From: Pelargonium x hortorum | Lineage: Eukaryota; Streptophyta; Magnoliopsida; Geraniales; Geraniaceae | Length of the DNA: 64,000 bases | Reading direction: 5' to 3' | NCBI GenBank assembly: GCA_036897525.1 | Contig: JAYMTJ010000007.1 | Coordinates: 62,001-126,000, forward strand | Part shown: positions 50,231 to 63,900 of the stretch, in pieces | Numbering within the stretch: the stretch's first letter is position 1 | Layout of the letters: each line of letters begins with the position of its first letter | Translations under genes and position numbers: made by a program | Notes under the pieces: generated by a model | Told to the model about the DNA's origin: nothing | Databases searched by the model: none | What the model saw: only the letters and a program-made list of their open reading frames with translations

Positions 50231-52595
50231 AAGTTATCGCCACGAATACAAATTCTTTTTATAAAATTATAAAAAAACACGCACCTATTACAAGAAAATA
50301 TGTTAAAGTAGAAAGATTTACCTAAAACCTTGCGATAAGTTAAGCCCTTCATTTTCTTTTAAAGAAGAGGAGTTCTACTTACGCGATTCTTTGAGAGTGA
50401 GAGGGAAAGTTCATGTTTAGTTCATTTTCTAGGTCTTGCTAGTAAGCCTAGTAATTAATCCTTTTTTATCAATTCAACACGCATGCCGAGAAGACGAATT
50501 CTTACACTCAATGTGTTTAAAAAGTCCAAGACCCTCCCCAAGAATGCTTGTATAAGGGCAGGATCCGTAGCAAATTGAGAGTGTCCTTTAAGATACTGAT
50601 TTACACATGAGTTAAAAAGGTTTGTTTATAGGGTAGGTATAATCAAACTGTAGCAAAACCCTTTCATAATAAACTTATAATAAAGAGAGGGCAAATAAAT
50701 ATTCTTTATAGTAGAAAAAGGAACAGAGCTATCGCTACTCCTTAAGACTGAAAGTCATTTTTGGTTTTATACGAGGAGGAGTCCTGATAACTGGGTTTTA
50801 CCTAGAGTAAACTAGAGAATTCTTTACTTGTTACATTACAAAAGGAGGAAGTCGTCATAAAATACAAAAACTATAGAGGGGGTAATTGCATCCCTTAGCA
50901 AAGCAAGAAAGTGATTCCTATGTGTACGGGGCTTGAACCATGTTTTGTTGCTTGTTTTCATAGTGTTCTACCGGGTTGGGCTTCAGCTTGAATCTGAACG
51001 AACTGAGGAGGGGAGCTTGCTGTGAAGGAAATTAGGGATAGAGAGTTAGAGGTCTTACAAAAACTGGATAAGGGAAGTTTACTTGGCTGAAGGAAACTCT
51101 GAATAAAGTGAAGCGGAATGCTTGTCTTAGTTAAGTTCCGAGGTAGATTACTTAATTCAAGTACTTGTGTTTGTCTGGTTGATTTTTGGTGGAGATGGGG
51201 CTTTCTCTTAATAGCATCTTTTCTGTCTTATGGGAATCCTCTGTATTAATCAGTCTTAAAAAGAGGGAAATTCTATAAGGTAGGAGTCTTTTCTGTAAGA
51301 ATTCTTTTAAGTAAGAGATTAAGGAATAAGAGAGCTAAAGTAATTCCTTTTCGGATAGAGGGGATTTCCGCTGGAGTCAAAAATCAAGGAATCTCTTTTT
51401 TTAAAAGGCAAAGTTAGGGGTACAGGTATTACAAAGAAAGCTACAAAAACGGAAAGGGCCCTATTTTAGTCTTGGTTGGATATTCTCTTTTTCTCGTCTA
51501 AAGCTGGGTATTCTAGTGGGTATTGGTTCTAGAATTTAGAGCAGGTAATAGTAAAAAGTCCAAGGGAGGGGGACTAAGCTTTTCAATTGTTAAATGAAAC
51601 AAGATTTCTCTATAAATGAAGTCTTGTCAAACAGGTGTCCTTAGTAGCATTTAATACTCAATATTAGCTAATAAGTCCTTGTTTTACAGTTTTGAGTCTT
51701 AAGAAATTGGGTCTAGTTCTAGGTATTAAGAAAGAAGTATATCCCATAAGAGTAAGACTCAAGCTACGAGGAAAGGTATAGCCCTTAAAACAGGTACAGG
51801 TCTAGCTCTTCTGTTTCTTTGAGTTTCTGTAATATAAAAGAGAAGGAACGCAGAAAGTGGGATTAATAATTAATTTCTGAAAGAAATCGGATGGGAGTGT
51901 TGGAAAGAATTTATGCTACTCCTCTGAAAATAACAAAGGCAATTCATGGTATGCTATTATATCGTTAAATATATTGAATATATTACCGAAACTAGAGCTT
52001 TACTAAACCTTTTAAAAAAGAACACAGGGAGGATCTAAAGAATATTTGTTTGACTTAGGTAGCCCCTAAGTTTTTTCAATAAATACTAGCTTTTTAAGAA
52101 CTAAACAAAGGATTGAAGCAGCTAGTAGGCATAGTTATGTCAGTGAAAATGAGGTAGAAACCCTAGAAATTCCTAGTTATTACTAGTAACATGTGCACAA
52201 GTCTATTCCTAGAATTGATAACCGCGGGTAAGAGTCTATTGAGCGTCTCGTCTATATGTAATGTCTGCAATTATAATGAAAAGAGGCTAATTAATAAGCT
52301 TTTTCTTATAATGGACCCTTGCAACGAGTAGGAATAGCACAGAGTTTTTCTTATTAAGATCATAAAATGAAGTCCATTAAGGCATTCTTTACTTAATACT
52401 GAACAACAAATCATACATATTCTAGTTTTAACTCTGATTGAGATTCTGGCAAATTGTTATCTTTTAATATTAATATTAAGTTCTTAAAAAGAGCCGTCGA
52501 GAGCCCCCCCGGCCTGGCACCAAGATAATTTATCAAACGGGGTTTTCACTCCTGGATAACTAACATCAAATACATATCGAATAAAGCAATACTAG

Positions 52596-52660
52596 AAATC
52601 ACGCACTTGAACCTACAAATGCTTTGTATAAAGTCTGTTGTTCTACCAACGGAGTTATTT
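52596..52660 (-). pseudogene. tRNA-shaped remnant, identity unclear
   Basis: On the minus strand, AAATAAC at the start pairs with GTGATTT at the end at six of seven positions. GTTGGTAGAAC makes a 3-bp D-stem with a GGTAG loop, and GTAGGTTCAAGT resembles a T-arm. The anticodon and T stems do not pair, so no anticodon can be assigned. The length is short at 65 bases. It may be a decayed tRNA or a coincidence. Confidence 0.25.
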
Positions 52661-54586
52661 TGCTTTCAAATTATAAAATACTTGGATTTCTGCATTTCCT
52701 TAAATTGCCTCTACTTAGCAAGTGTAAATAGATCGCTTTTCAATAATATGCATCTCTCTATAAGTTTATATATATATATATATTTTATCCTGTATAACAA
52801 AACCTAGATTGAGCCCTCTTCCCATACGCGAACCTTCCAGATAAAATATATACTAAAGAGTGACTACTATTCTACTGAACAAAAAAACAAAGCAGTTAGG
52901 AGGTATATACCTATACACGTTTACTATGTGTTGTCATCTAAATACTCAGTTAGAGGGGACTCTAAGGAGAAACTCACGGCAAAGAAATTCCTTTTCCAAC
53001 CCTTAAATCCCTAATACCCAACTTAGGAGTTTTCAAAGAAAGACAAAAACTATAAAGCTTTTTTCCCAATTTTTCGTGCCAACTATCCTATACTATAAAA
53101 TAAAATCACTCGTTACAAAAAAGCCCTACACTTAAAAAATGTGCAAAACAGCTCTTTTTTTATACACGGGCTCAATTGAAAGTAAACGCATAGCTATATC
53201 CAATAGCTGAACTAAAGAATTTGCTTGATAAAGAAGCTTCTGAATTAGAAGACAAATGAGATCTGACTTACAAAGACAGGGGAAAGACCATAACAAATAA
53301 GAGTAAGATGTGCTAGCGCTAGAATAAAAAAGGGGAGGATTTTATGTACCCTGGCTGAAAGAGTGCTCGGTAAGTAGCGCTGGGGAATCCTAAAAGGGGA
53401 ATCTCATGGGTTATAAGTTATACTGGCAATCGATGAACAAATTTCAATAGCCGATATTTACGGGCAAGAACCCGGTTACATATGAAAAAAAATCAAGTGA
53501 ATTTAGGCGTGCTCGAATGGTTTTACGATTTTTGATTTTACAGTGATTCCTTATTTAGAATATTCGAAAACAGATCTTATTGGAAACTAGAGTAGGGTTA
53601 CCCCAAGTAACTCAGAATACGTGTAATGAAAGAGCTTCTCCCGTTGAGGATGAGACTTGGTTTAATCACATAGAGATGAATAAAACTACTCAAGCTCCCT
53701 AATGCATAATTTGTAATTAAAAAGATTCCTTGCTAAAAGTCCAACACCAATGACTATATAGGATAATATAAGGACTATACCGGATAAAGTACGCCGGAGT
53801 TATTTATAACCCTCAGTATAAATTAGAAATTAAAAGCTTCAAAACCCTAGTTAACCAAGAGGTGACCGCCAGAAGAGTTTAAAGCGCAGAGCGCAGTCTG
53901 TAGTGCTTTGTTTATTATTGCAAAAATCTCTTGAATAACTCTTAGAAGCAAGCAGTCCTAAGGAGTAGAAGAGAAGTTAAGGGGTATAGAATGAAATCAC
54001 TAAAACGGAAGCTGCATATCCTTTGTAAAGTATGCTCCTCAATTAAAAACTTAGAAAATCATAAGTACTGGAAGAGATTCTTCTTCTTCGAGTAAGCTTG
54101 CCCTCTATTTATTGCCTCTATAACTAAATAAATTTAGATATAAGAAGGGAAGCCTATTTCATTTAAATTATAGTCAAGTTATCTTTACTATTACCAAACA
54201 AGGACTTATAAAGAAAGTACCAACATCTTTCTTTGTTTTTAAGAAAAGAAAATCCCTAGTCAGTAAACAACCTATTTTAGTTACTACTCAACACTTTGAG
54301 GAGTAGCCGGTGACATTACACTTAAGTAGGATATAAATAGTTAAAAGGACTTCTCCTTAAGTTAAGTCAAAAATACAGCATATGTCTTCGATTTAACATA
54401 CTTACTATTAAATTACTAACTTTTTACTATTGGTTATAGCTACCTTTCTGGAACACCTTATTCAGCGCTTGCCAAGGCATTCTCTTAACCTTTCGGGAAT
54501 ATCGAAAACCGATTTCTTACTCTTGATTCTCCCGTTTCCAGCAATCTTTTGAAAGAAGGAATTTAACTATTAGACTTACAAAACTT

Positions 54587-54614
54587 CTTATATTACCTAT
54601 CTTATATTACCTAT
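54587..54614 (+). repeat. 14-bp perfect tandem duplication
   Basis: CTTATATTACCTAT occurs twice head to tail without a mismatch. At this base composition a chance 14-bp tandem match is unlikely anywhere in 64 kb, so this is probably a recent local duplication. Confidence 0.9.
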
Positions 54615-57600
54615 AAGTACTTTTCCTTTTTATAGGAATAAGAGGCCTAGATATATATGAGTCTCATCTTGTGTGTAATGTCAGTACCAAGCTTATTTTT
54701 AAAGAGAGATTTCTTTCTTTTTATATACATGCTTTATAAACGGTAAGATTAATGACTTATTTTCAACAAAGGGAAAGTCTTCTACTAGGGCTATTAAGGA
54801 CGAGGATTTACTACTCAAAGCGTAGGTATCCCTCTTCTTTACTTGATACAGAGTTTTGAATTCCTTTTAGGGATGTTGTACTATTAAAATTATACAAGAG
54901 ATTTGGGCTTTTGCGGGTAACGAAGTAGGTTATAGTTTATACCTATATAATAGATTAGAATTATACTTAGTGTAAAATTATTTACCGGGAATATAAGAAT
55001 ACTAGATATCATAGAGTCTTTTCCCTTAAGCCTATCTTCGTATTTGAGAATGGGGTAAGCCCTTCCAAGTTAAATCTCATTTATGCTTTTTTATGTTAGA
55101 CCTGACTTGTATATGGCTTTACTAATAAATAGAGGTATTCCGTTTACAAGTGACTTAGGAAATCAATCTTTAGAAAGCAAAGCCCTGGGGAAGTCTTATT
55201 TAATTTCACCGATACGAAGGTTTATGAGTCCTTACTAACAAGTCCTTTTATTTATCTAAACCAGTGGAAAAATCTCTTGTATGCACCAGGCACGACTTTC
55301 CGAGTATTGCGCATTATTTCCATAAGGGATTCGTTAGATAGGCTACAATCCAGAAAAGAATTTAAAGTATAAAAAGTCTATAAGAGTCAAAAACTCCTAA
55401 GCATCTTCTAATAAGCCAGAATGTACTACCACGAAAAGGGGGATCCAGGTTATGACCTATCTCTCTTGTATAAAAACATATGTTTGACAAGCTACTTTAA
55501 TTATGCCTCTCTTTAAATTTCCTCCCTGAGAATTCTAGGAATAAAATTATGTTAAAGAATTAGATCTCTAAACAAAAGAAATTACTAGAAAAATCCCAGA
55601 CAGTGTAGAAAGAAGCTTTCTTCAGAAAGTCGAGTCATAAGCCATTTGTCATTAGAAGTATCCCCCACTTGCCCATTAGTTTGATAAAGGTTTATTAAGC
55701 AATTAAGCCCCCTCGCTTTTTAGGAAATATTATAGTCAAGTATTTCTTCTGTGAAAGAGAGGTTAGGATTTCAACGTATCAAAAAAGGGGCTTTTTCCTC
55801 GATTACAGAAATTTTCTACAACCAAGAGGGCACTTCCCCTCAGTTTTGCTCAATTTCTTACTTCAGTATAGATAACCTATAATTCAATATTACCAAAAGC
55901 TACGCATTTAATTAAAGTCTTGCTTAGATCTAAGCTACAATATTCTAATTGAGCCACTCCTCTGATCTGAGGAATCCCCATTTTTATTAAAGTTAATTTT
56001 GGATAGATAAAGTATTACGTATGGCACTAAAAACCTATCAAACTCCTGCCCAAAGGATTTCTTTATTTAAGCACTCCTTATTTAGATTTCTTTTATACAG
56101 ATATTGAAATTAAGCAGACCCGCACAGTCCAGGTTCTTGCTATTTACTTTATAAGTTGTACTACATTCTTTATTTATTTTGTAAGCTTGTACTATCCGTA
56201 TTTAAAATGAATTCTTGTGTTATACTCCTCTGCCAACAAGAAAAGTCTTTATACTCTAGTAACCAAAGTTATAGGGCATGCTATAAGGAATGTTTCATTG
56301 GATAAGAAGTTATAAGTAAACACAAAATCCCTTCTTATTTTAGGACTATAATATAAGAGAAGTTCTTCCAAAACTTTGGGATATCGAGAAAGCATTTATT
56401 AAATACTCTCGGGGTTCCTCCACAATAAAAGAAGCATTAATAATTCAAATTTATAAGAATTCTAGAATTCAGGTGTCGGTAGTCTATAAAAGTTTCGAAA
56501 CCAGGGATAATATAAAAAACTTATTAGGAGGGTATCCCAGTAAGAGAATAGAAAATATAAGCTCTCTTTTAGTTACAAGTTTACTATAGCAGCTACTTTA
56601 CTGTAAAAATCTAGGATTCCTTCTCTTGTAACACGAAAAGGGTAACAGTTTTGTCAGATAGGTTCCCCAAAGTTCAGAATAGGACTCTTATTAAAAATTC
56701 TATACTCAAAATTCGGGAGCTTTAAAATAAGGAATTTCGTAATTATAAGGTATAGCAATATCTGCCAACATACCAGAAAATCTAAAGGAAAGAGTCTTGT
56801 AAATTTCAATTGAATTTTTACAAATCTGGCAACTTTTCTTATATTATATATAGACTAGAATCCTTTTTGTTTAGGTATTAAATTATTAGATATTTACCGA
56901 TCAGAGATTATCTGGTCTGTAGAAGTCTTTATTTTTTCAAGGTTAGTACCTACGTTCCCGCATAGGTTTTGACTTTATTTATACTGGTGGGGAGCCCTTC
57001 GAGGCCAAGTAGTTCGAAGAGTAAATAAGGTCATTTTTTAATCTAGTTCGGTAAAGCTGAGGTTTCCTTTTTATATACCTATAGAAAAAGCCTCTCTGTT
57101 ACTACTTAGTAAGACTTTGTTGCTTTGCAAGATATTCTCAATTTAAGGACTCCTTAGCTCTAAGTACAGGATTGGTTTTATTCGTAACTGTCGACTAAGA
57201 GGCCATTCCCTAAAGAGAAATAGTTGTGCCTAGGAATCTATATTCCTTGGTAAATTAGGATTTGCTTTACAATGGATTATATGCTATTAATTATACAGAT
57301 CAGTAAAGACTTGGCGCTTTATTAGAGGGTTTTCTTTTATCAAGTTTAAGAGTTCCGTGATAGAGAATTTCTTGTAGGAGCCTCTGCTTGGAAAGTCAAT
57401 TCTAAAAAGTACACTTTTAAACTAAAGGGTAGGGTTAGCTCGGGGATTCCTTTCTCTTTATCTTTATTTTATGTTTTTATGTTAGGTAAACTGGGTTTAT
57501 AAAGACAGGAAAAAAGAAAAGTCAAGTTTTGGCGCTTCGAACCCAAGTAAAATATCTAAAAGAATAGAAATTCGTTAGTTTTTTATAAAAACAACATATA

Positions 57601-59840
57601 TAAAGACCAAAAGCCAGGAGCCCCCCCTTTTAGTACTCAAGTACTTCGGGGAGGTAAGTAATTGTAAACGGATTGCTAAAATAAAATCACGAAAGATTCA
57701 GTTTGTAGATACTGGAAATCCGGTCAGAAGCTTTTCTTTCAAGAGTGGTCTCGTACCCAATGCGAAAGAGAGAATAGTTATAACATATTTAGACCCATTT
57801 GTAAGGAAATTTCTGTTTGATCAGTATAAGTTTAAGGAACAGGGGATTCTCTCCGATGGAGTCCTGAGGTTGGGCAAACAAAATGTCATATTATCAATCA
57901 AATTCTCTGAAAGATTCATTTTATTAATACTCTATTTATATACTCCAGTTAAGAGCCCCCTTTTTAACTTCGAAAACTTATAGTGTTTGAATCATGAATT
58001 ATGCGTATTATTGAGAGCATATAAATGAAAGGCGGGAATTGGGAAGCAGGTTTCCTTGAATGAGAGCGAAATACTAAGAGATCCCTCAAGCCCCTTTGCT
58101 TAGAGCGTTAGTTTTCTAATTTTAAGTTAAAGTCTCTTTTCCTTGGTTTTCCATAAAATTTCGATATTGTCTAGTTATAGTTTCATTAAAATACAAGTTT
58201 AAGTTAAGGTAGAAGGGAATACTTAGTTAATCTATTCACAAATAGAAAGAACGAATCCTAGACTTTTGTTTAATTTATATAGGCTGCACTGTTAACTAAA
58301 AACACCCTTAAATTTTATTTATGTCATAGGTTTTACACTGCCATCAGTGAAGTGAGTCTTTCTACAAGTTAAATCTAATCTATGAACTATATTGTGCAAA
58401 CAATAAAAATCTTTATCTAATGGCCCCGAAAAAGCACTGAACTAAGAAATTTGTATAAAATGTTAATTGTTCTTTTTTATTATGTCGGTTTTACGAGACT
58501 CGCCTATACATATCAGCGACTCATATGGTATGCGTGAATGTTGTAGGTTCAACTCAGGTCACAGCTTTTTTAATTACCATATCCAATGAGTGTTTCATAA
58601 GAATTTGATTTGGTAAACCTGCTTTACTCGTTCATTCTGGATCTAGACTAGAAATAAAACTAACAATTATTTAAGGGATTACTCGACTCGTTTGGCTACG
58701 AGACTTCTATAAAAACCTCGATCCATGAAAGTTTATATTAATCCTCTAACTTATAATCAGCGCAAAAACGATTTCAGATTCAAGACCCTTTTTATTACTT
58801 GTACAGAGCAAAAGAGGGAATTACCTTTATGATCTAGGGCTCCTTATGTGAACTTTTTTTGTATTTAAATAGAGAATTGCCCACAGTTCCTAATACCCTA
58901 GTTGTAGCAATACCCGAAAAGTCAAACAAATTGAAATATACACCAGAGTAAACACCGATTTAAAGGACTGGAATCCTGTTAGGCAAGGGAAGGGTTTGTC
59001 GAGAAATGTCTGAAAGTATTTAAGTTTCAATTTGCTTTAGTATGATATGGAGTTGCTGTCTAGGCGCACGTATTATATTCAATATTTCGTCTGCTAATGA
59101 ACGTTGGGGGTAATAAATTGAGCTTTTAGATATCTTTATTTATGAGGTTCCAGAAAGTTTTCATGAAAATGAGTTTTTATGGGTCGCTTTGCTTTCGAAC
59201 GATTGGCGATAGTTCATCAAAAATAGGGAGTTCCGCTTCAGATACACACAAATAACTCGGATCTCTTAGAAGGGGTTTCTAAACAAACGAACAAAGAAAG
59301 GAAAAAGCTAGATGGATCCCATACAGATTCTAACAAAAAAATACGAAAGGTGTAAACTTCATTATTTACTACAAATTGAAAACCCAATTGTCAATGAATT
59401 CCGCATGTTTTTTAATCAAGGTTAAGGCTCGTCGCCGCTGTTCCTTCATACATAAGAAAAAAAGCTTAACTTAATTACAGCAAGAAACCCCCCTCTTAAT
59501 TCTCCTAAATCCTATAAATCTTTTCCACATCCCTACACGCTCCGGTCAAGCCCTTCCTAATTTATTACTAGACACTCTAGAGTTAGAGTTTATCAATTTT
59601 ACCTTTTTCTTAGTAATTCCTTAAGTTAAGTCCGTTCAAATGAAAAAAATACTGACTCAACTTTAGATTAGTACTTCTATTTCATTAAGAACTCCAGTTA
59701 GAGAAAGTACTTTGAATACTTCTGAACGCTCCCCTTTTTAAGAATATAAGACCCCGGTTTCAGGTTTTCTTTTTTAGATGTTTACCTTATAATAGTCCTA
59801 AGAAACACTCCTCCTATTTCTTATTCCTAACTTTTAAAGC

Positions 59841-60960
59841 TATACCTAGAGCTGCCTTAATCTTAATACCTATATAACCTCGGGTTTTTCAGTCTTGATA
59901 GTCTTTTACTCTTTAGTAGCTTTTGTATACTCTTACCTTTCTTCTGAGTTGAGTTATGCCTTTCCCCAGAGCTAGACTTGTACTTGTATTCTGTATTTCT
60001 TCTTAGATTTTTGGGGGACATATCTTGATAATACCTGTACTTTAGTTTAATCCGTATTACTACTGGAAGGCTTCTCCTAGCCTTTTAGTAGATTAGATAA
60101 AGGATCTCTGGGACATAAGTGGAGAGAATTTCTTAAAGGAAGCAGTACCCAGTCTATTCTTTGAAAAGGAAGTTTTAGTAAGAAGTACAGGACAATAAAA
60201 CCTGGTAGAGCACTAAGAAAAGCAGCTACTTGTACAAGGTTCAATCAATACGAACAAAACGTAGTAGAAAGAAGAGTACTCGACTTAAGAATGCCAAGAC
60301 TTTTAATATTTCTAATTCCTTAATTACTTACAAGTCTTACTATTTACATAGAGAATCAGTACCTTTTCCGGATCCGCTTAGATTATAAAAATGCTTAAAT
60401 TCTTCCTAAACTATCTAATGTAAACAGTTGTTCTTGCTTACCGGTGCAGCTAGCAACACCGACTGTATTCTCAACAGGACTTGCGCCATCATCTTCTATT
60501 TCTTTCCCTCTTTTCTTAAGAGCAACATCTTCAAGGTGGTTATTAGACTGCTGACAAGAAGAATAGGCTACTGAAGCTCGCTTTAGCAAGAGTTGATTAT
60601 AAAGAATCAGTGTCCCTTAGGCTTGTAATTTGATTTTCGAGTGTATAATTTATAGGGATTTGAGAGGAAGCTGGTGCAAGCTAAGGCCCTTTGATAACTA
60701 GTCCAATTGCTCTAACCTAACTCTAATATCATGCTTTTCTGGGCTTTGTTAATGAAACCAGTCACTGAGGAAAAAGGGTCCAAGCAAGCTTGCCTAATCC
60801 TAGATCGATACATAGTGAGACCTTTGTTCTACCTAACTCTATAGCCTGCTGAATCCTTTGTACCGGTGAAGAGTTTAAAGGCCCAAGTCTTATTGTATTC
60901 ATTAACCTTGGATTTGTTCTTGTATTCGGCCAAATAAATGTCTTAAAGCATTGCTCCTTT
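59841..60960. other. texture-B patch with two consecutive minus-strand frames
   Basis: Two minus-strand frames, 60762-60974 (70 codons) and then 60395-60589 (64 codons), have a more balanced, protein-like residue mix than other frames here: more Glu, Asp, Gly and Val, and less Phe and Ile. They lie in different frames and match no family I recognise. Confidence 0.4.
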
Positions 60961-63900
60961 TTTTGTTTCGTCAAAAAAAAGGTGTAAAGTAAAGTGCCTA
61001 CTTAAATTTATCTCTAGATATCCTAGCTAAACAGCTAAACTTTTAGATTATCGACTAAGGTCTGGGGTTTGTTTTTTTCTTAGAACGGGTTGAGGCACTA
61101 AATGAAATTCTGTAAATGAATACACAAAAAGGAAGTACATTATATACTAGCCGCGTAAACCGGGATTTTCATTACAAGGGGAACCTCGCTTAATGCTAAT
61201 TGAGATATAATCATTATGTCGCTCTGGTATTTATTGCCAAGAATAATACTTAGAATGCATGCAGCTTAAATAACTGGAATGAAAACAGGGGACTCTACCT
61301 TAAATAGTCACATAAATAAGGGAGCGTTAAAGGTAAAATCAAGGAGAACTCATACACTTAAGGAGTGGTTTTCGTAGAAGTTCTCTAGTATCCAATTAAA
61401 TATGAATTCCTTCTTTTGCGGTTTACCACTTTTGCCTGTGTCCCTGGGTTTTCTATCGATCTCCATTGGAGAGTCGCTCCTTTAGGGCACCTGTTAAAAG
61501 CAAGTAAAACTGCAGGGTAGGTTACAAGCTGCACGAAAAATCCCTATCACTTATGTCTTCAGATGAAAGAAAGCGCTGTAGAATATTTATAAAGAATTTC
61601 TTGGGTACCCTAATAAAAGAAGAGAGAGCCTCGGAATATCCGGTATAATTCCTTACTTATTGTAACTTTATCTTTAATCAGATTTGGAAAGGGACCCCCA
61701 TAAGTATTGTAATAAGCAGTGCTAGTGTCTAACTAAGTACGGTAACTCTTAAGCAAGATTCCCGGGAACTTCGTTATTTATTATGCTGCTAATGCAAATC
61801 TATAATTAACTGCCTTATCCTGCATACGTATAGGGCCACTTACAGGGTTTTGGGGGGAACTCTATGTTGGAGGGCTTATCATGAGCTTTTTTTAGTTAGT
61901 AGAAAGACTCCACAGTTAGGGAATTTTACCCCCATATTTAAGTAATTAAATTAGCAGTAGGTAAATAAGGCTTATCCCAGATCTCGTATTAGCTTCAAGG
62001 TTGGGTATAGGATAGCTAACAAAAGGGGTCCTCCTTATCATTAGAATCTAAAATTGACTCCCTTGGGTAAGATACTATAATACTAAAGCTTGCTTTTTTT
62101 TTATACTTCAAACAATATAAAGTTGACAGGATTCCTACTTTTTTTATGGGGGCTCCACTTCAAAAAAAGGATAAAACTTTGTACACATTGGATTTTTTCT
62201 ATTCTTTACTTCTTATAAAGAAAGGATTAACAGTGCATAAGACCGCAGAGACTAATCAAGCCGCAGGCAATTTCAACGGAAACTTTGACTCTATTTTTGT
62301 ATTTTGTAGCTTACTAAAAGCGAATTTACAGGATCTATCTAGTTTAATCATAATTATTCCCCAATGTAGACCATTCAGCAACTAAGAAAGTCTAATCTGT
62401 AATGAAAAAAATATTCGAGAAAAAAGTTAAAGTTATAGATATAAATAAACTTTTCCGTATATGGCCCGGGATTTTAAAAGGACACCTCTTCTCTTGTTTA
62501 AGTGGATACTTGTGAGTTGTATCTTATTTTTTTTAGTCCGAGGTTCTTCTATCTTAACTTAAGGAATGTGCCCTTATCACTAAATTTTGGACTATGTTCT
62601 CTGAATACAAAGTTGATTTTCTCCTTCTCAAGCACTAGGAAATAATGTTCAACTTAGTATCTTCTCTGTTTCTTTATCTCTTGTCTTGATCTTGAAGGAG
62701 CTCCCGAAGCCAACCTCCTACAAACTTCGGTATTCAAAATTCTTGGTAGCTAAGACCCTGATAAGTAAGTCTTTCCTATATTTTCTATAAAATGCACCCG
62801 ATTTTTTTCTAAACTAACTGGGAAAACAAAATACTATGCAAACCCAAAACAACTACAAACACTGTACTCTTTGGAACCTAGAAAAAAAGACTCCTATTTC
62901 TCTTGACAATGACTGCTGTCGAATGAAAGCTCTATCTGTAGAGTAAGGAAGACGATGCCTAACTCCTTAATATGTCACTCTTATCCACTAGTCTAAGTAT
63001 TAGGAATATTTATTAGCCTGAAATTTTTCTTAAAAAAAGGGATTCCGTATTTCTATAATTAATAATTAATTATTAGTGTAGAAAGAAAAAAAAAAAAGAA
63101 CCTATCATAAACAGAGTGTAGATCATATACATAAAAGACCCCGTGAATTTAATTAACGATCCTAAATTTCATTAAAAAGTAAATAAATTTACACGAAAAA
63201 GCGAAAGTTTTATCGGCAAAAATGAATTTAGGATACTAGGATCTCCTTGTTATTTGTACTCCTACCAGTGTTCTTGTTCTATATAAGGGTAAAGGATTTG
63301 GGAATCGCTTACAAACGAAGTACCTTTAATTACAAAGGCATAATAGTCTTAAATTAAATTGCGGTTTTTTTATCTTATTCATTCCTTAGACTAATAAATC
63401 TTTATCCAAAAGTGAGAAAAAGCGGTTCCTTGTGTAATTCCGGTAAATGCTTCTCTTTATGCAGAAATCCGCTCTGTTTTTTGCAGTACCCGGTTATTAA
63501 AAAGTTTGGTGTAGAGATTTGTACTATAACCAGAGTTGCTTTATGTGTAAGGGATAGAAAGGCCCCTGAGAATTAAGTGCACTTGTCAGCTCTACTGTAT
63601 CTTAATACATATGTAAGAAAAATGACTAAATCCTAGGGACAACCCAGAATTAACTTCTGCAAGCTGTGAAGTCTTTCAGAGGAAACAAAAAAACTAAAGT
63701 ATTTAGGGTACACAGAATTTTAGAACTTTATAATAATTGAAATTCATTCTACTAGGACACAACGTATAATTAAAACAAATATAGATTTGATATCACTGTT
63801 AAGCTAAGCTACGCTTGAGAAACCTTAATAGATTTTTTGGGGGGGCACACTGGATAGTCATTCTTATAAAAATTCTAGGCAGGGAGCAAGCTACGTGAGT

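Larger units (their letters stand above)
50231..59840. other. non-coding stretch, texture A
   Basis: The longest stretch dominated by texture A after the first; about 51000-51260 is B-like. In 55041-57660 I count about 14 runs of four or more G or C, where roughly five are expected at 35% G+C. The only frame over 60 codons is 66 codons (52607-52807), and it overlaps a tRNA-shaped remnant. A 14-bp exact tandem duplication lies at 54587-54614. I see no gene. Confidence 0.65.

Noticed and set aside
56457-56470. Perfect palindromes of 14-16 bases (GAATTCTAGAATTC at 56457, AGAATTCAGAATTCT at 26666, AAAAAAGCTTTTTT at 37002, the AT palindrome at 63060)
   Set aside because: Several palindromes of this size are expected by chance in AT-rich DNA.
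63086-63097. A12 run
   Set aside because: An ordinary homopolymer; no upstream gene suggests a poly(A) insertion of a processed transcript.
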